Part shown: piece after piece, positions 5,439 through 5,948 of the stretch | Layout: each line of letters opens with the position of its first letter | Position numbering within the stretch: position 1 is the stretch's first letter | Origin: CAWBCI01 sp963787195 | Lineage (GTDB): Bacteria; Bacteroidota; Bacteroidia; Bacteroidales; JAGOPY01 | NCBI GenBank assembly: GCA_963787195.1 | Contig: CAWBCI010000053.1 | Coordinates: 1-5,948, forward strand | Reading direction: 5' to 3' | Length of the DNA: 5,948 nt | Program-made: the position numbers and the translations under genes | Notes under the pieces: model-generated | The model's database searches: none | What the model was told of the DNA's origin: nothing | Seen by the model: only the letters and a program-made list of their open reading frames with translations

Positions 5439-5696
5439 ATGATGAAAATCAAGAGTAATATCGCTCTGAGCGAATCGGGTTTTATTTTCAATCCCAATAC
5501 CGGTGAATCTTTTACCCTCAATCCTATAGGGCAGGAATTATTCGGCATGTTAAGGGAGGATAAAAATATGGATGAAATCAGGGATGAATTCCTTGAAAAA
5601 TATGATATTGAAGAATCCATACTGGAAAAGGATTTTGATGATTTCATTCATTTATTAACTAACTACCAGATAATCGAAGAGGATGAGCAAGCCTGA
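5439..5696 (+). CDS. PqqD-like small protein (RiPP recognition element fold)
   Basis: This 85-residue protein matches the PqqD family pattern. A beta-hairpin lies at about 5-27 (IALSESGFIFNPNTGESFTLN). The LNPIGQELFGML helix (26-37) follows, then a winged-helix-like middle (MDEIRDEFLEKYDIEE, 44-59) and a final helix DFDDFIHLLTNYQII (65-79). PqqD proteins bind the leader of a precursor peptide and present it to a modifying enzyme; stand-alone homologues occur in many peptide-modification loci. Here the neighbour is an ATP-grasp-like gene, overlapping by 14 bases, rather than a radical SAM gene, so a role in PQQ synthesis is unlikely. The start is ATG at 5439, with a second ATG directly after it. 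An A-rich leader (ACAAAAAATTATAAAAA) and no Shine-Dalgarno sequence fit Bacteroidota translation initiation. The PqqD assignment is from sequence pattern; the partner peptide is unknown. Confidence 0.75.
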   Translation: MMKIKSNIALSESGFIFNPNTGESFTLNPIGQELFGMLREDKNMDEIRDEFLEKYDIEESILEKDFDDFIHLLTNYQIIEEDEQA

Positions 5697-5948
5697 TATC
5701 ACTATAGCTGTAACGGCGCTGAATGCAATCGACAGCCCGGGTCCCGGAGTGTCGGTCATCCGCGCACTGAAAGAAGCAGACTCTTTTAATGCCCGCATCA
5801 TTGGTTTGTCATACGAATCACTGGAACCGGGTATATACATGCATGAAATAGTCGACCGGGTTTATCAAATCCCTTATCCATCGGTAGGTACTGAAGCCCT
5901 CATGTCCAGACTTGAATACATACATTCGAAAGAGAAACTGGACGTGAT
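5683..5948 (+). CDS. ATP-grasp family protein, N-terminal part only
   Basis: Only the first 88 residues are inside the window; the frame is open to the edge. The N terminus is a Rossmann-like pre-ATP-grasp domain: strand ITIAVTALNA (6-15), turn DSPGPGVS (17-24), helix VIRALKEAD (25-33), strand ARIIGLSYES (37-46), then YQIPYP (61-66) and a helix up to about 84. This resembles carbamoyl-phosphate-synthase-like ATP-grasp proteins, which join a carboxylate to an amine or thiol through an acyl-phosphate. The ATP-binding and catalytic parts are not visible, so the assignment rests on the N-terminal pattern. The start ATG at 5683 overlaps the end of the PqqD-like gene by 14 bases in another frame, with GAAGAGG right before it. 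The two are almost certainly co-expressed. The substrate is unknown. Confidence 0.7.
   Translation, partial: MSKPDITIAVTALNAIDSPGPGVSVIRALKEADSFNARIIGLSYESLEPGIYMHEIVDRVYQIPYPSVGTEALMSRLEYIHSKEKLDV

Noticed and set aside
5655..5840. A 61-codon minus-strand frame opposite the PqqD/ATP-grasp junction
   Set aside because: It is opposite two coupled genes with family-like sequences and has no start signal of its own.

Overview
The window looks like a chromosomal segment of a member of the Bacteroidota, probably of the Bacteroidales/Marinilabiliales type. This rests on four things. Intergenic regions carry exact matches to the Bacteroidota -7 promoter element TAnnTTTG. Shine-Dalgarno sequences are mostly absent and one start has an A-rich leader instead. 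The protein families are typical of that phylum. The gene set panC, panD, a UPF0104-type flippase and radA lying close together is, from memory, a common arrangement there. No species can be named from the sequence alone.

Left part, minus strand (1-4327). Reading in the direction of transcription, from right to left, there is a secreted thioredoxin-fold protein, panC, panD, a polytopic flippase-like membrane protein and rfaE2 (heptose-1-phosphate adenylyltransferase). The gaps are 57 and 94 bases, then 6 bases, then a 23-base overlap. This fits one transcription unit driven mainly from a promoter at about 4353-4386, perhaps with an internal promoter before panD. A hairpin at 939-966 probably ends it. 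radA follows as its own unit and runs off the left edge after 272 codons. PanC and PanD make pantothenate, the precursor of coenzyme A. RfaE2 makes the ADP-activated heptose for the lipopolysaccharide core. The flippase-like protein is an inner-membrane protein of unknown substrate. RadA acts in recombination and repair. The genes are therefore functionally mixed rather than one pathway.

Centre (4328-5438). A 259-base divergent intergenic region holds a promoter for each direction and two dyad-symmetric sites. It is followed on the plus strand by a 150-codon gene for an unrecognised helical protein. Next come 399 bases without a gene. Their first third holds two abutting hairpins and then a GC-rich REP-like hairpin flanked by direct repeats; the rest is AT-rich.

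Right edge (5439-5948), plus strand. A short PqqD-like protein overlaps by 14 bases the start of what looks like an ATP-grasp enzyme, cut by the window edge. This translationally coupled pair is the most promising sign of a less-described system, possibly peptide modification or ligation, but its other parts lie outside the window.
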